Notes: generated from the letters alone by a model not told the origin. A DNA stretch of 40,460 nucleotides from Phycisphaerales bacterium (GCA_022616475.1 JAKEEP010000255.1:1-40460), one strand, 5' to 3'; counted from the stretch's first letter, positions 24,764 through 33,130 are shown. Translations and numbers: made by a program.

Positions 24764-25099
24764 ATGGCGTACAAAGCAATCCATCGCTTCGCACGCATCG
24801 CTCCCCGCAAGGCGCGCCTCGTTGCTGCGCTGATCCGCGGCAAGCAGGTTGACGATGCGCTCACGCAACTGGAAATGTCCAAGAAGCGCGGCGCCTGGTA
24901 CCTCAAGGCCGTTCTCAAGAGCGCCATCGCCAACGCCGAGGAAGGCGACGCTGACCGTCGTTACCTCTATGTCACTGAATCGCGCGTCGATGAGGGGCCG
25001 ACGATGAAGCGCTTCCAGCCGAAGGACCGAGGCCGTGCCCACAGCATTCTGAAACGAAGCAGTCATTTGATCATCGCGCTGGACGAAAAGGAAGCCTGA
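24764..25099 (+). CDS. rplV: Large ribosomal subunit protein L22 (uL22)
   Basis: A 111-aa protein of normal length. RFARIAPRKARLVAALIRGKQVDDALTQL is diagnostic, as is GRAHSILKRSSHLIIALDEK at the end, corresponding to the tunnel-lining beta-hairpin. ATG 24764 is 5 nt after the rpsS stop; a TTG at 24755 overlaps it and is less likely. Confidence 0.96.
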   Translation: MAYKAIHRFARIAPRKARLVAALIRGKQVDDALTQLEMSKKRGAWYLKAVLKSAIANAEEGDADRRYLYVTESRVDEGPTMKRFQPKDRGRAHSILKRSSHLIIALDEKEA

Positions 25100-25108
25100 C
25101 TTACCTAG

Positions 25109-25126
25109 CCCCGGCCTTGGCCGGGG
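25109..25126. other. Perfect GC hairpin in the rplV-rpsC spacer
   Basis: CCCCGGCCTTGGCCGGGG is an 8-bp perfect palindrome. Related GGCC-TTGGCC-type hairpins occur at 26694-26712 (rpmC-rpsQ) and 29810-29825 (rplF-rplR). Confidence 0.75.
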
Positions 25127-25151
25127 TAATCGAAGTTTCGCAAAGGTCATC

Positions 25152-25856
25152 ATGGGACAGAAAACCCACCCATTTGGATTACGAGTCGGCATCACTGAGG
25201 CCCACAAGAGCCGCTGGTACGCGCCCAAGGCGCTGTTCGCCGAACTGCTGGTCGAGGACTACAAGATCCGCAAATACGTGGACAAGCGCCTCAACCGCAC
25301 ACCGCCGTTTGCCGCCGTCAGCGATGTGCACATCGAGCGCACCCGCGAAGAGTTGACTGTGATCGTCAAGACCGCGCGGCCAGGTCTGGTCATCGGCCCC
25401 AAGGGCACCGAGATTGAGAAGCTCACCAACGACCTTCAGGCCCTCACCGGCCGCAAAGTGATCGTCAAGATCATCGAGATCAAGAATCCCGACACCGACG
25501 CCAAGCTCATTGGCGAAGCGATCGCCGAGCAGATGAAGAAGCGTGCGAACTTCCGCCGCCTGCTCAAGCAGCGAACCGAGGGCGCGATGCAGAACGGCGC
25601 CAAGGGCGTTCGGATTCAAGTTTCCGGCCGATTGGGCGGAGCTGAGATGTCGCGGACGTTCGATACGCGATTGGGCTCGATCCCACTCTCGACGCTGCAA
25701 GCGAACGTCGATTACGCCTGCGTGCACGCGTTCACGACGTATGGCACGATTGGGGTCAAAGTGTGGGTTTATAAGGGCATGTTCACCGACGCCGAGGAAG
25801 AGCAGATTGATTCGAAGGCCGCCGGCGCAAGGGCCCGCGCGCGAGGACGAAGGTGA
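25152..25856 (+). CDS. rpsC: Small ribosomal subunit protein S3 (uS3)
   Basis: A 234-aa protein. GQKTHPFGLRVGITEAHKSRWYA opens, a KH domain follows (RPGLVIGPKGTEIEKLTNDL), then GRLGGAEMSRTF and VWVYKGMF close. Together with S4 and S5 it lines the mRNA entry channel and unwinds mRNA structure. ATG 25152 is preceded by AAAGGTC. Confidence 0.97.
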   Translation: MGQKTHPFGLRVGITEAHKSRWYAPKALFAELLVEDYKIRKYVDKRLNRTPPFAAVSDVHIERTREELTVIVKTARPGLVIGPKGTEIEKLTNDLQALTGRKVIVKIIEIKNPDTDAKLIGEAIAEQMKKRANFRRLLKQRTEGAMQNGAKGVRIQVSGRLGGAEMSRTFDTRLGSIPLSTLQANVDYACVHAFTTYGTIGVKVWVYKGMFTDAEEEQIDSKAAGARARARGRR

Positions 25857-25859
25857 GTT

Positions 25860-26015
25860 GATTTTGGATTTTGGATTGAACACAACGCAGCACTCGGCAC
25901 TCAGGACCTAGGACTCAGCACTTAGCACTCAGGACTCAGCACTCAGGACTCAGCACTTAGCACTCAGGACTCAGCACTTAGCACTCAGGACTCAGCACTT
26001 AGCACTCAGGACTCT
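25860..26015. repeat. Large heptamer array in the rpsC-rplP spacer
   Basis: It begins with GATTTTG x2 (25860-25873). From 25890 to 26015 there are 18 consecutive 7-bp units of pattern GSAC(T/C)(T/C)N, mostly GCACTCA, GGACTCA and GCACTTA. A higher-order 21-bp cycle (GGACTCA, GCACTTA, GCACTCA) repeats four times, interrupted once. The array runs to within 5 nt of the rplP ATG. Units are 126 nt in total without an indel. Confidence 0.95.
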
Positions 26016-26020
26016 TTTTC

Positions 26021-26437
26021 ATGCGGATGCCAAAACGAATCAAGTTCCGCAAGCAGCAGCGGGGCGTATTGAAAGGGAACGCCACGCGCGGCAATTACGT
26101 CGCCTTCGGCGACTATGGATTGCAAGCGCTCGAGCCGCATTGGATTTCCGCTCGGCAGCTCGAAGCCGGCCGCGTCGCCGCCATGCACTTTCTTCGCCGG
26201 CAAGGCAAGGTCTACATCCGAGTCTTCCCCGACAAGCCGATCTCCAAGAAGCCCCTGGAAACTCGAATGGGAAAGGGCAAAGCCGAGACCGAGTACTGGG
26301 CCGCACGCTGCAAGCCCGGAACGATGCTCTTTGAAATCACCGGCGTCTCCGAAGACGTCGCCAAGCAAGCTCTGGCCCGCGTCGCTCACAAAATGCCGAT
26401 CCGCTGCCGCTTTGTCGGCCGCCGCATCGCCGTCTGA
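26021..26437 (+). CDS. rplP: Large ribosomal subunit protein L16 (uL16)
   Basis: A 138-aa protein of normal length. [54 protein letters not shown] and the [25 protein letters not shown] block are diagnostic. L16 binds near the A-site tRNA elbow and is essential late in 50S assembly. The TGA stop lies inside the first CTGACAA heptamer. Confidence 0.97.
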   Translation: MRMPKRIKFRKQQRGVLKGNATRGNYVAFGDYGLQALEPHWISARQLEAGRVAAMHFLRRQGKVYIRVFPDKPISKKPLETRMGKGKAETEYWAARCKPGTMLFEITGVSEDVAKQALARVAHKMPIRCRFVGRRIAV

Positions 26438-26468
26438 CAACTGACAACTGACAACTGACAACTGACTA
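26434..26468. repeat. Heptamer array CTGACAA x4 after rplP
   Basis: Four exact CTGACAA units and a fifth variant (CTGACTA) cover 26434-26468. The first one contains the rplP stop codon (26435-26437). It ends 6 nt before the rpmC ATG. Confidence 0.93.
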
Positions 26469-26474
26469 GAACAC

Positions 26475-26678
26475 ATGAAAGCCAAAGAAGTACACAAGCT
26501 CAGCGAGGAAGAACTCAAGGTTGAAACGCAGCGTCTGCGCAAGCGGCTGTTCGAGCTGCGCACGCAGTCGGTGACCGAGAAGATTCAAGACACCTCGCAG
26601 TTCGGCAAGGTTCGAAGAGACATCGCCAAGCTTCTCACTGAAGCATCATCGCGAAGGAAACGAGTCCCGGCTGCATAG
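26475..26678 (+). CDS. rpmC: Large ribosomal subunit protein L29 (uL29)
   Basis: A 67-aa helical hairpin. MKAKEVHKLSEEELKVETQRLRKRLFELRTQSVTEKIQDTSQFGKVRRDIAKLLTEA is diagnostic. It sits at the tunnel exit beside L23. There is no Shine-Dalgarno site; the heptamer array abuts the start. Confidence 0.95.
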   Translation: MKAKEVHKLSEEELKVETQRLRKRLFELRTQSVTEKIQDTSQFGKVRRDIAKLLTEASSRRKRVPAA

Positions 26679-26693
26679 AAGTGAGTCCAATGG

Positions 26694-26712
26694 CCCCCGG
26701 CCTGGCCGGTGG
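26694..26712. other. GC hairpin before rpsQ
   Basis: CCGG-CCTGG-CCGG core (26697-26709) with partial flanking pairs. It resembles the hairpin at 25109 and ends just before the rpsQ ribosome site. Confidence 0.45.
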
Positions 26713-26726
26713 GATGGAGCGTTCGA

Positions 26727-27047
26727 TTGAGTCACACCAAAGAGATCAAAGTTCCCGAGAAGGCGCCCCGAAAGGTCGGAATCGTCGAGTCCGACAAACG
26801 CAACAAGACCCGCAAGGTTGCCATCAGCTTTTCGGTCAAGCACCCGAAGTACGGCAAGTACGTCCGCAAGCGCACCGTCCTCCACGTTCACGATGAATCG
26901 AACGCCTCCAAGGCCGGTGACCGCGTTGAGATCGCCGAATGCAGGCCGATCTCCAAGACCAAGTCATGGACTCTGTTGCGCGTGCTCGAATCAGCCGTCA
27001 AGATCGACCACGTGATCGGCGCTGAACCCGTTGGAAGAAAGTCATGA
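26727..27047 (+). CDS. rpsQ: Small ribosomal subunit protein S17 (uS17)
   Basis: A 106-aa protein. [83 protein letters not shown] is diagnostic OB fold. The TTG at 26727 is proposed because GGAG at 26716-26719 sits 7 nt upstream; a GTG at 26709 is in frame but has no such site. The tail after residue 85 is longer than usual. The stop overlaps the rplN ATG (ATGA). Confidence 0.93.
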   Translation: MSHTKEIKVPEKAPRKVGIVESDKRNKTRKVAISFSVKHPKYGKYVRKRTVLHVHDESNASKAGDRVEIAECRPISKTKSWTLLRVLESAVKIDHVIGAEPVGRKS

Positions 27048-27430
27048 TTCAGAAGGAAACCAGACTCGAAGTGGCCGACAACAGCGGCGCCAAGGTCGTC
27101 TCGATGATCGGCGTGCTGGGCGGCTCCACGGCCACCGGCCGGTTCACTCGCCGCACCATGGGTGTGGGCGATCGAATTGTCTGCGCCGTCAAGAAGGCCA
27201 TCCCCAACGCCGACATCAAACCCGGCGACAAGGTCAAAGCCGTGATCGTTCGCACCAAGTACCCAACCCGACGCGCCGACGGCTCCTACGTGCGGTTCGA
27301 TTCCAACGCCTGCGTCTTGATCGGCGATGACGGCAACCCCAAGGGCACCCGCATCTTCGGCGCCGTTGCCCGCGAGCTGCGCGAGAAGAACTACATGAAG
27401 ATCGTTTCGCTTGCCACGGAGGTGGTCTGA
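27044..27430 (+). CDS. rplN: Large ribosomal subunit protein L14 (uL14)
   Basis: A 128-aa protein. [26 protein letters not shown] opens; [36 protein letters not shown] and [28 protein letters not shown] follow. It lies at the subunit interface and is the binding site of the silencing factor RsfS. A 2-nt gap separates it from rplX. Confidence 0.97.
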   Translation: MIQKETRLEVADNSGAKVVSMIGVLGGSTATGRFTRRTMGVGDRIVCAVKKAIPNADIKPGDKVKAVIVRTKYPTRRADGSYVRFDSNACVLIGDDGNPKGTRIFGAVARELREKNYMKIVSLATEVV

Positions 27431-27432
27431 CC

Positions 27433-27765
27433 ATGCCGCGCCACATCAAGAAAGGTGACACCGTGATGGTCAGGTCGGGCAACGAGCGCGGCGCGACCGG
27501 GCAGGTGCTGCGCATCCTCACCAAAGAAGACCGCGTGGTCGTGCAAGGCGTCAACATGCGGGCCAAGCATCTCAAACCCAGCCAGGCCAACCCACAGGGT
27601 GGAATCGTCCGGCGCGAGATGCCCATCCACATGAGCAAGGTCAGCCCGGTTGTTGACGGTCAGCCCACTCGCGTGCGCTTCGAAGTCAAGCCCGATGGAA
27701 CCAAGAATCGCGTCGCCGCCAAGGGCGGCAAAGTCCTTCACACGCTTCACAAGGGAAAGAAGTAA
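27433..27765 (+). CDS. rplX: Large ribosomal subunit protein L24 (uL24)
   Basis: A 110-aa protein with a KOW motif: HIKKGDTVMVRSGNERGATGQVLRI near residues 3-27. A strong GGAGGTGG ribosome site lies upstream, within the end of rplN. It starts 50S assembly in other bacteria. Confidence 0.96.
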   Translation: MPRHIKKGDTVMVRSGNERGATGQVLRILTKEDRVVVQGVNMRAKHLKPSQANPQGGIVRREMPIHMSKVSPVVDGQPTRVRFEVKPDGTKNRVAAKGGKVLHTLHKGKK

Positions 27766-27828
27766 CGCATCAGCCGTTTAGCCGCGAGCCGAGAGGCGAG
27801 CGCTCCGCACGAGAGAAATCAACGAACC

Positions 27829-28422
27829 ATGGTCGCCACGATCGAAAAACCAACTCGAACGCTTCCAAGGCTTCAGCAAGCCTATCGGGAATCGGTGCGC
27901 AGCAAGGTGATCCAGGAATTCGGCCTGGCGAACCCGCACCAGGCCCCGCGTATTGTCAAAGTCGTCATCAACTGCGGCGTCGGCAAGTTCCTCGAGAATC
28001 AAAAGCTCAAGCCCGAAATCCGCGACACCGTGATCAGCACGCTTTCGACCATTACCGGCCAGAAGCCCGTCATGATCATGGCGCGTAAGTCGGTCGCCAA
28101 TTTCAAGGTGCGCGAAGGCGCGCCATCCGCCTTCATGGTCACGCTGCGGAGCGATCGCATGTGGCACTTCCTCGATCGGCTGATGAACCTCGCCATCCCG
28201 CGAATCAAGGACTTCCGCGGGGTCAAGGACAATGCGTTCGATCCCAACGGCAACTACTCGATGGGCTTGTCGGAGCAGGCGGTGTGGCCGGAGATCAACA
28301 TGGCCAACGTCAACTTCCAGCACGGAATGCACATCAACATCGTTTTCGAAAACTCCAATCCCAGGATGAGCAGGTTCGTTCTCGAGCAGCTCGGCATGCC
28401 CTTTGTTAGACCAGAGAAATGA
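27829..28422 (+). CDS. rplE: Large ribosomal subunit protein L5 (uL5)
   Basis: A 197-aa protein with about 18 extra residues at the N-terminus. [66 protein letters not shown] and the [20 protein letters not shown] block are diagnostic. It contacts 5S rRNA and the P-site tRNA. The spacer before it has an AGCCGCGAGCCGAGAGGCGA motif. Confidence 0.96.
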   Translation: MVATIEKPTRTLPRLQQAYRESVRSKVIQEFGLANPHQAPRIVKVVINCGVGKFLENQKLKPEIRDTVISTLSTITGQKPVMIMARKSVANFKVREGAPSAFMVTLRSDRMWHFLDRLMNLAIPRIKDFRGVKDNAFDPNGNYSMGLSEQAVWPEINMANVNFQHGMHINIVFENSNPRMSRFVLEQLGMPFVRPEK

Positions 28423-28425
28423 AAA

Positions 28426-28527
28426 GTGCTGAGTGCGGCGTTCTGAGTGCTGAGTGCACTCGGAGCGAAAACGCACTCTGCAGCTTGAAACCCACCACCC
28501 AGCACCCAGCACTCAGCACGCAGAACT
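28426..28527. repeat. Inverted heptamer arrays between rplE and rpsN
   Basis: Five units of type GTGCTGA (28426-28460) face five units of type CAGCACC/CAGCACT (28493-28527), the reverse complement family, across a 32-nt spacer. They could fold into an imperfect long hairpin ending 5 nt before the rpsN ATG. Confidence 0.85.
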
Positions 28528-28532
28528 CACCC

Positions 28533-28718
28533 ATGGCCAGTAAACGCGTCTTCGCTCGAATGAAAGAAAAGCGGAAGTTCTCCACTCGCAATCGCAACCG
28601 GTGCCAGATCACCGGCCGGTCGCGCGGCGTCTACCGCAAGTTCGGCATCAGCCGCATCATGCTCCGAGAGCTCGCGCTCCAAGGGATGATCCCCGGAATG
28701 AGAAAGGCAAGTTGGTGA
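28533..28718 (+). CDS. rpsN: Small ribosomal subunit protein S14 (uS14), short form without zinc ligands
   Basis: A 61-aa protein, the length of the zinc-binding (type Z) S14. The core [28 protein letters not shown] is unmistakable. But the CxxC-x(n)-CxxC ligands are mostly gone: only Cys24 (NRCQITG) remains and the second pair reads SRIM. So it appears to be a short, zinc-free form. It is in the usual place between rplE and rpsH. Confidence 0.95.
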   Translation: MASKRVFARMKEKRKFSTRNRNRCQITGRSRGVYRKFGISRIMLRELALQGMIPGMRKASW

Positions 28719-28720
28719 GA

Positions 28721-28798
28721 TTGTTAGTTGTTCGTTGATCGTTGTTCGTTGCAGACCGAGCGGAACACAACGAACCACGAACCACGAACCACAGGACG
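28721..28798. repeat. Inverted heptamer arrays between rpsN and rpsH
   Basis: Units of TTGTTCG type run from 28721 to 28751; three exact CGAACCA units (28771-28791) plus a degenerate one face them, near-complements across a short spacer. It is the same family as 34397-34467. It ends 4 nt before the rpsH ATG. Confidence 0.88.
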
Positions 28799-28802
28799 AA
28801 CA

Positions 28803-29201
28803 ATGGCTCAGCAAGACCTCACAGCAGACATGCTCACCCGCATCCGCAACGCGGCGCGCAACAACGCCAAGACGGTGAAGGTGCTCAACAACAAGCTCAA
28901 TCGCGGCGTCGCCCAGGTGCTCCGCGACGAGGGTTACATCACGTCCTATGATGTTGTTGACGACGGCCGCCAAGGCCTGATCAACATCAAGTTCAAGTAT
29001 GGCGAGCGCGGCGAGCGGTTGATCAACCAGATCGACCGGGTTTCCAAGCCCGGACGTCGTGTGTACCAGAAGGTCACTGAACTCCCGCGGCCGCTTCAGG
29101 GGCTTGGCATCGCCATCGTCTCCACCAGCAGCGGCGTTCTCAGCGATCGCCAGGCTCGGCAAAAGCAAGTCGGCGGCGAAGTCGTCGCCGTCGTTACCTA
29201 A
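28803..29201 (+). CDS. rpsH: Small ribosomal subunit protein S8 (uS8)
   Basis: A 132-aa protein. DMLTRIRNAARNNAKTVKVLNNKLNRGVAQVLRDEGYITSY and the C-terminal GIAIVSTSSGVLSDRQARQKQVGGEVVAVV match S8. It binds 16S helix 21 early in 30S assembly and in other bacteria represses the spc operon. ATG 28803 is chosen; the frame is open further upstream through the repeat array. Confidence 0.96.
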   Translation: MAQQDLTADMLTRIRNAARNNAKTVKVLNNKLNRGVAQVLRDEGYITSYDVVDDGRQGLINIKFKYGERGERLINQIDRVSKPGRRVYQKVTELPRPLQGLGIAIVSTSSGVLSDRQARQKQVGGEVVAVVT

Positions 29202-29206
29202 CGATT

Positions 29207-29234
29207 CGGAACTCAGCACTCAGAACTCGGAACT
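29207..29234. repeat. Heptamer array before rplF
   Basis: Four units of the AGnACTC family (CGGAACT, CAGCACT, CAGAACT, CGGAACT) fill the spacer between rpsH and rplF, ending 7 nt before the ATG. Confidence 0.85.
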
Positions 29235-29241
29235 CTTTGTA

Positions 29242-29799
29242 ATGTCTCGCATCGGAAAACAACCCATCAGCGTGCCCAAGGGCGTCAAGGTGAATCTCGA
29301 CCCCAAGACTCGCACGATCAACATCGAAGGGCCCAAAGGGAAGCTCTCGTTCGACTATCGGCCCGAGGTGACCGTGGTGTGGAACCAGGACGAGAATGCC
29401 ATCAAGGTCTCGGTGGAGGAGGCGCGGCTCGAAGAGAAGCTCATCCGCGCGCTGTGGGGCACGACCCGCGCGCGAATCCAAACCATGATCGTTGGCGTCA
29501 CACAGGGCTATTCCAAAAAGCTGGAAGTCATCGGTGTCGGCTGGAGCGCCAAGCCCGCTGGCAAGAACCTGCAGCTCAACGTCGGTTACGCTGATCCGGT
29601 GGTCATGTCGCCTCCGCAGGGCGTGCAGTTTGCCATCGAAGGCAACGCCATCACCATCAGCGGCCCCAACAAGGAAGCAGTGGGGGAGTTTGCCGCCGAG
29701 GTTCGCGCCAAGCGCCCGCCCGAGCCCTACAACGGCAAGGGAATCAAGTACGACAATGAAGTCGTCCAGCGCAAGCAAGGCAAGGTCTTCGGCGCCTAA
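29242..29799 (+). CDS. rplF: Large ribosomal subunit protein L6 (uL6)
   Basis: A 185-aa protein. SRIGKQPISVPKGVKVNLDPKTRTINIEGPKGKLSF, then GYSKKLEVIGVGWSAKPAGKNLQLNVGYADPV and the C-terminal RPPEPYNGKGIKYDNEVVQRKQGKVFG are diagnostic of the two L6 domains. It lies near the factor-binding site. Confidence 0.97.
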   Translation: MSRIGKQPISVPKGVKVNLDPKTRTINIEGPKGKLSFDYRPEVTVVWNQDENAIKVSVEEARLEEKLIRALWGTTRARIQTMIVGVTQGYSKKLEVIGVGWSAKPAGKNLQLNVGYADPVVMSPPQGVQFAIEGNAITISGPNKEAVGEFAAEVRAKRPPEPYNGKGIKYDNEVVQRKQGKVFGA

Positions 29800-29809
29800 A
29801 TGTTTGGCG

Positions 29810-29825
29810 GCGGGCCTTGGCCCGC
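29810..29825. other. GC hairpin in the rplF-rplR spacer
   Basis: GCGGGCC at 29810-29816 pairs with GGCCCGC at 29819-29825 across TT, the same GGCC-TTGGCC form as at 25109. Confidence 0.6.
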
Positions 29826-29856
29826 GCTGGCGCACGAATCAATACAGGCAACCGTC

Positions 29857-30219
29857 ATGAACCGCATCGAACTCAAATCACATCAGCGCACCCGTCGCAA
29901 GAAAGGTCTGCGCAAGCGAATCTTCGGCGTGCCCGACCGCCCTCGACTTTCGGTCTTTCGAAGCGCCAAGCACATTTATGCCCAGGTGATCGATGATCTA
30001 TCAGGCAAGACCATTGCGTCTGCGTCGACCATCGAAAAGGGCAAGAAGGTCGACAAGGGCGGCAACAAGGCTGCTGCCGAAGCCGTCGGCGCGAACATCG
30101 CCAAGCGCGCCATCGACGCCGGCGTCGCTCAAATCGTTTTCGATCGCAACGGATTCCGTTACCACGGCCGCATCAAGATCCTGGCCGATGCCGCTCGCAA
30201 AGGTGGATTGAAGTTCTAA
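29857..30219 (+). CDS. rplR: Large ribosomal subunit protein L18 (uL18)
   Basis: A 120-aa protein. [46 protein letters not shown] and the ending [26 protein letters not shown] are diagnostic. It binds 5S rRNA with L5. ATG 29857 fits the family start. Confidence 0.96.
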   Translation: MNRIELKSHQRTRRKKGLRKRIFGVPDRPRLSVFRSAKHIYAQVIDDLSGKTIASASTIEKGKKVDKGGNKAAAEAVGANIAKRAIDAGVAQIVFDRNGFRYHGRIKILADAARKGGLKF

Positions 30220-30232
30220 GAGAAGACCGACC

Positions 30233-30952
30233 ATGGCAGAAATGCTCGACGAACAAACTAGTTTGGAGTCAACCACCGTTGGCGTGTATCGCACTTCCGC
30301 CACCGTCAAGGGCGGCCGCCGCTTCAGCTTTTCATCGCTGGTGGTGGTCGGCGACCGCGGCGGACGGGTCGGCGTTGGCTACGCCAAGTCCAACCAGGTC
30401 CCGCAGGCGATCGAGAAGGCCCAGAAGGTCGCCAAACGCAAGATGCGGAACTTCCCGCTGGTCGGCCGCACCATTCCCCATACTGTGCTTGGCAAGTTCG
30501 GCGCGTGCACCGTTCGGATGGTTCCGGCTTCGCCCGGCACGGGCGTTATCGCAGGCGCTGCCGTTCGCGCGCCGCTCGAGATGCTCGGTGTGCAGGACTG
30601 CCTGACCAAGGCCTACGGTTCAACCAATCCCAAGAATCTCGTCAAGGCAGTCATGAACGGCCTTGAGCAACTCCGTTCCAAGCAGCTGATCGCATCGCTT
30701 CGCGGTCTTGATCTGGGTGCGACAAGCGTCGAGGACGCGATCGAGCGCAGCAAGGCGTTCATGACCACCACCAGCACCGGCGAGAAGGCCGTCGCGCCGG
30801 TCAACGTCGTCGGCCAGGAAACCAAGGGTGGCCGGGGCCGGGGAGGCCGTGGTGGCCGGGGCGATGGTCGTGGCCGTGGTCGCCGACCCGCCGCGCCTGA
30901 AGAGACGGGCGAGGATCTGGCCGCTCCAGACGCCACGGCGCCAACAACCTGA
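30233..30952 (+). CDS. rpsE: Small ribosomal subunit protein S5 (uS5) with Gly/Arg-rich tail
   Basis: A 239-aa protein; about 165-170 is usual. RFSFSSLVVVGDRGGRVGVGYAKSNQVPQAIEKAQKVAKRKMRNFPL and GTGVIAGAAVRAPLEMLGVQDCLTKAYGSTNPKNLVKAVMNGL are diagnostic. Residues from about 180 form an added tail that includes GGRGRGGRGGRGDGRGRGRR, an RGG-like stretch probably contacting RNA, then acidic residues. It is followed by rplO directly; rpmD is absent. Confidence 0.95.
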   Translation: MAEMLDEQTSLESTTVGVYRTSATVKGGRRFSFSSLVVVGDRGGRVGVGYAKSNQVPQAIEKAQKVAKRKMRNFPLVGRTIPHTVLGKFGACTVRMVPASPGTGVIAGAAVRAPLEMLGVQDCLTKAYGSTNPKNLVKAVMNGLEQLRSKQLIASLRGLDLGATSVEDAIERSKAFMTTTSTGEKAVAPVNVVGQETKGGRGRGGRGGRGDGRGRGRRPAAPEETGEDLAAPDATAPTT

Positions 30953-31009
30953 ACTTTTTCATCTGATTGAACCAGCAGAGATGTACCCCAGATCGGAGAC
31001 AGCCGCATC

Positions 31010-31642
31010 ATGATGATCCATGAGATCACCCAGAAAGTCGCACGCTACAAGCCGCGAAAGCGCGTCGGGCGCGGTGAGTCCAGCGGCATGGGGAAGACTT
31101 CCGGGCGCGGGTCCAAGGGGGCCAAGTCTCGCTCCGGCTGGAGCTTGCCGCCGCAGTATCAAGGCGGCCAGATCAATTTCATTCAGAAAATGCCCAAGCG
31201 CGGCTTCAGCAACGCTCCGTTCAAGGTCGTTTATCACGTCGTCAACATCAAGGCTCTTGAAGCCCTCGCCGACGTCGGCGAAGAGATCACCGCCCAGAGC
31301 CTTGCCGCCGCCGGCTTGATTCGCGATTCCAAGCAGCCATTGAAGATTCTCGGCGAGGGCGAGCTCACCAAGAAGCTGACCATCAAGGCCGACAAGTTCT
31401 CTGCGTCCGCCAAGGCCAAGATCGAGGCTGCCGGCGGCACGGCCAACCAGATCAAGAAAAGCACGTGGAATCGCGATCCCGAGGCGTTTGCCGCCAGGAC
31501 TGCCCGCCGGGCCGCCGCCAAAGCTGCTCGTGCCGCGACTCCAGTTTCAGCGTCCACAGCCCCGTCCAAGGACGCACCGTCTCAAAAATCCTCCGCGAAA
31601 ACTCCAAAGAAAGACAAAGCCCCAAAGCCGCAGCAGGAGTGA
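31010..31642 (+). CDS. rplO: Large ribosomal subunit protein L15 (uL15) with C-terminal extension
   Basis: A 210-aa protein; about 145-150 is usual. KRVGRGESSGMGKTSGRGSKGAKSRSGWSLPPQYQGGQINFIQKMPKRGFSN is diagnostic. The last 60 residues are Ala/Lys/Ser/Pro-rich. GGAG lies 11 nt upstream of the first of two adjacent ATGs. In many bacteria rpmD (L30) lies between rpsE and rplO; here it is missing. Confidence 0.94.
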   Translation: MMIHEITQKVARYKPRKRVGRGESSGMGKTSGRGSKGAKSRSGWSLPPQYQGGQINFIQKMPKRGFSNAPFKVVYHVVNIKALEALADVGEEITAQSLAAAGLIRDSKQPLKILGEGELTKKLTIKADKFSASAKAKIEAAGGTANQIKKSTWNRDPEAFAARTARRAAAKAARAATPVSASTAPSKDAPSQKSSAKTPKKDKAPKPQQE

Positions 31643-31720
31643 TCTTCGAACCTCGCCTACGCTTACCGCTCATCAAGCCGCTCCTCACCAGCCCGCACTG
31701 ACTGCCTTCGGCCCTCCTCA

Positions 31721-33130
31721 ATGATTCAAGCCGTTATCAACATTTTCCGGATTCCCGAACTCCGCAACCGCGTGCTGTTTTCGATGGCGATGCTGGTGAT
31801 CTATCGCATCGGCTTCTGGATTCCCCTTCCGGCCGTCGATCAGGCTCAGATGGTTCAGGCCGCCGAGAAAGCCGCCGAGCACGCTACCGGCTTCGGGAAG
31901 TTCCTGTCCTACGCGTCGATCTTCTCAGGCGGCGATTTCAGCCAGTCCACCATCTTCGGCCTGGGCATCATGCCCTACATCACCGCCTCGATCATCTTCC
32001 AGCTTCTGCAAACCGCCATTCCGCGCTTGCAGGAGCTCAAGAAGGAAGGCGCCTCGGGCCAGCAGAAGATCACCGAATGGACCCGCTACGCGACCATCGC
32101 GATGTGCATTATTCAGTCGCTGATGTGGCTCAAGTACCTTTTGTCGCGGGGACTGGTCAAACCCGAGTTCACGGCTCCCGGCACCATCGTGGTGTTCTAT
32201 CTTGCGGGAGTGGTGAGCCTGACCGCCGGCAGCGTCTTCCTCATGTGGCTCGGCGAGCAGATCGACAAGTACGGCATTGGCAACGGCGTCTCCCTGATCC
32301 TCACCGCGGGCATCATCGCGCGCATGCCCGACGCCATCTACTGGGTCTGGGACCACTTTGATCCGAGCCAGCAGGCCGGGGCCGACAAGATCGGCCTGGT
32401 CGGCGTGATCTTCTTGCTTGCCTCATTTGTGTTTGTCGTTGCCGGCGCCATCGTCATCACCGTGGCGCAGCGCCGAATCCCCATTCAACAGGCCAAGCAC
32501 ACTCGCGGCCGCAAGGTGTACGGCGGCCAGAAGCACTATCTGCCACTTCGCGTCAATCACGCGGGCGTCATGCCCATCATCTTCGCCAGCTCGCTGCTCA
32601 TCTTCCCATCGGTGTTCCTGGGGTATCTCAGCAGCACGGCGGTGCAAGGGCCTTCGTGGTGGGCCACCACGACCGCCTTCTTGAACAACAACTTCCAAGT
32701 CGGCGAGTACCCCTACGTTCTCTTTGAGATTCTGCTGATCTACTTTTTCAGCTATTTCTGGACCACGGTGGTCTTCAGCCCAGAGGACATGTCCAAGCAG
32801 CTGCGCGACAATGGCAGCTTCATTCCGGGTCTGCGGCCGGGCCCGCGCACGGCTGAGTATCTTGAGAGCGTCGTCGAGCGCATCACCTACGTGGGCGCCG
32901 GCTTTCTCGCCATCATCGCGGTGATTCCCTCGATTGTCGCCAAGCAGATGAATATCCCATACTTTGTCGCCGCGTTCCTCGGTGGAACGGGATTGCTGAT
33001 CGTCGTCAGCGTTGGATTGGATTTGATGCAGCGCATCGAAGCCAACCTGCTGATGCGCAACTACGCGGGGTTCCTGAGCGCCGGCGAAGGCGGCCGGATG
33101 GCGCCCAGGCTCCGCAGCCGGAGAGCGTGA
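31721..33130 (+). CDS. secY: Preprotein translocase subunit SecY
   Basis: A 469-aa membrane protein with the ten membrane segments expected. [28 protein letters not shown] opens; [30 protein letters not shown], and [23 protein letters not shown] follow, then [23 protein letters not shown]. It is the channel of the Sec system. The GTG of infA overlaps its TGA (GTGA). adk and map, which often follow secY, are absent. Confidence 0.97.
   Translation: MIQAVINIFRIPELRNRVLFSMAMLVIYRIGFWIPLPAVDQAQMVQAAEKAAEHATGFGKFLSYASIFSGGDFSQSTIFGLGIMPYITASIIFQLLQTAIPRLQELKKEGASGQQKITEWTRYATIAMCIIQSLMWLKYLLSRGLVKPEFTAPGTIVVFYLAGVVSLTAGSVFLMWLGEQIDKYGIGNGVSLILTAGIIARMPDAIYWVWDHFDPSQQAGADKIGLVGVIFLLASFVFVVAGAIVITVAQRRIPIQQAKHTRGRKVYGGQKHYLPLRVNHAGVMPIIFASSLLIFPSVFLGYLSSTAVQGPSWWATTTAFLNNNFQVGEYPYVLFEILLIYFFSYFWTTVVFSPEDMSKQLRDNGSFIPGLRPGPRTAEYLESVVERITYVGAGFLAIIAVIPSIVAKQMNIPYFVAAFLGGTGLLIVVSVGLDLMQRIEANLLMRNYAGFLSAGEGGRMAPRLRSRRA

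Noticed and set aside
25890-26015. Possible CRISPR array
   Set aside because: The units are 7 bp and contiguous, without unique spacers of 25-40 nt, and no cas genes are near.
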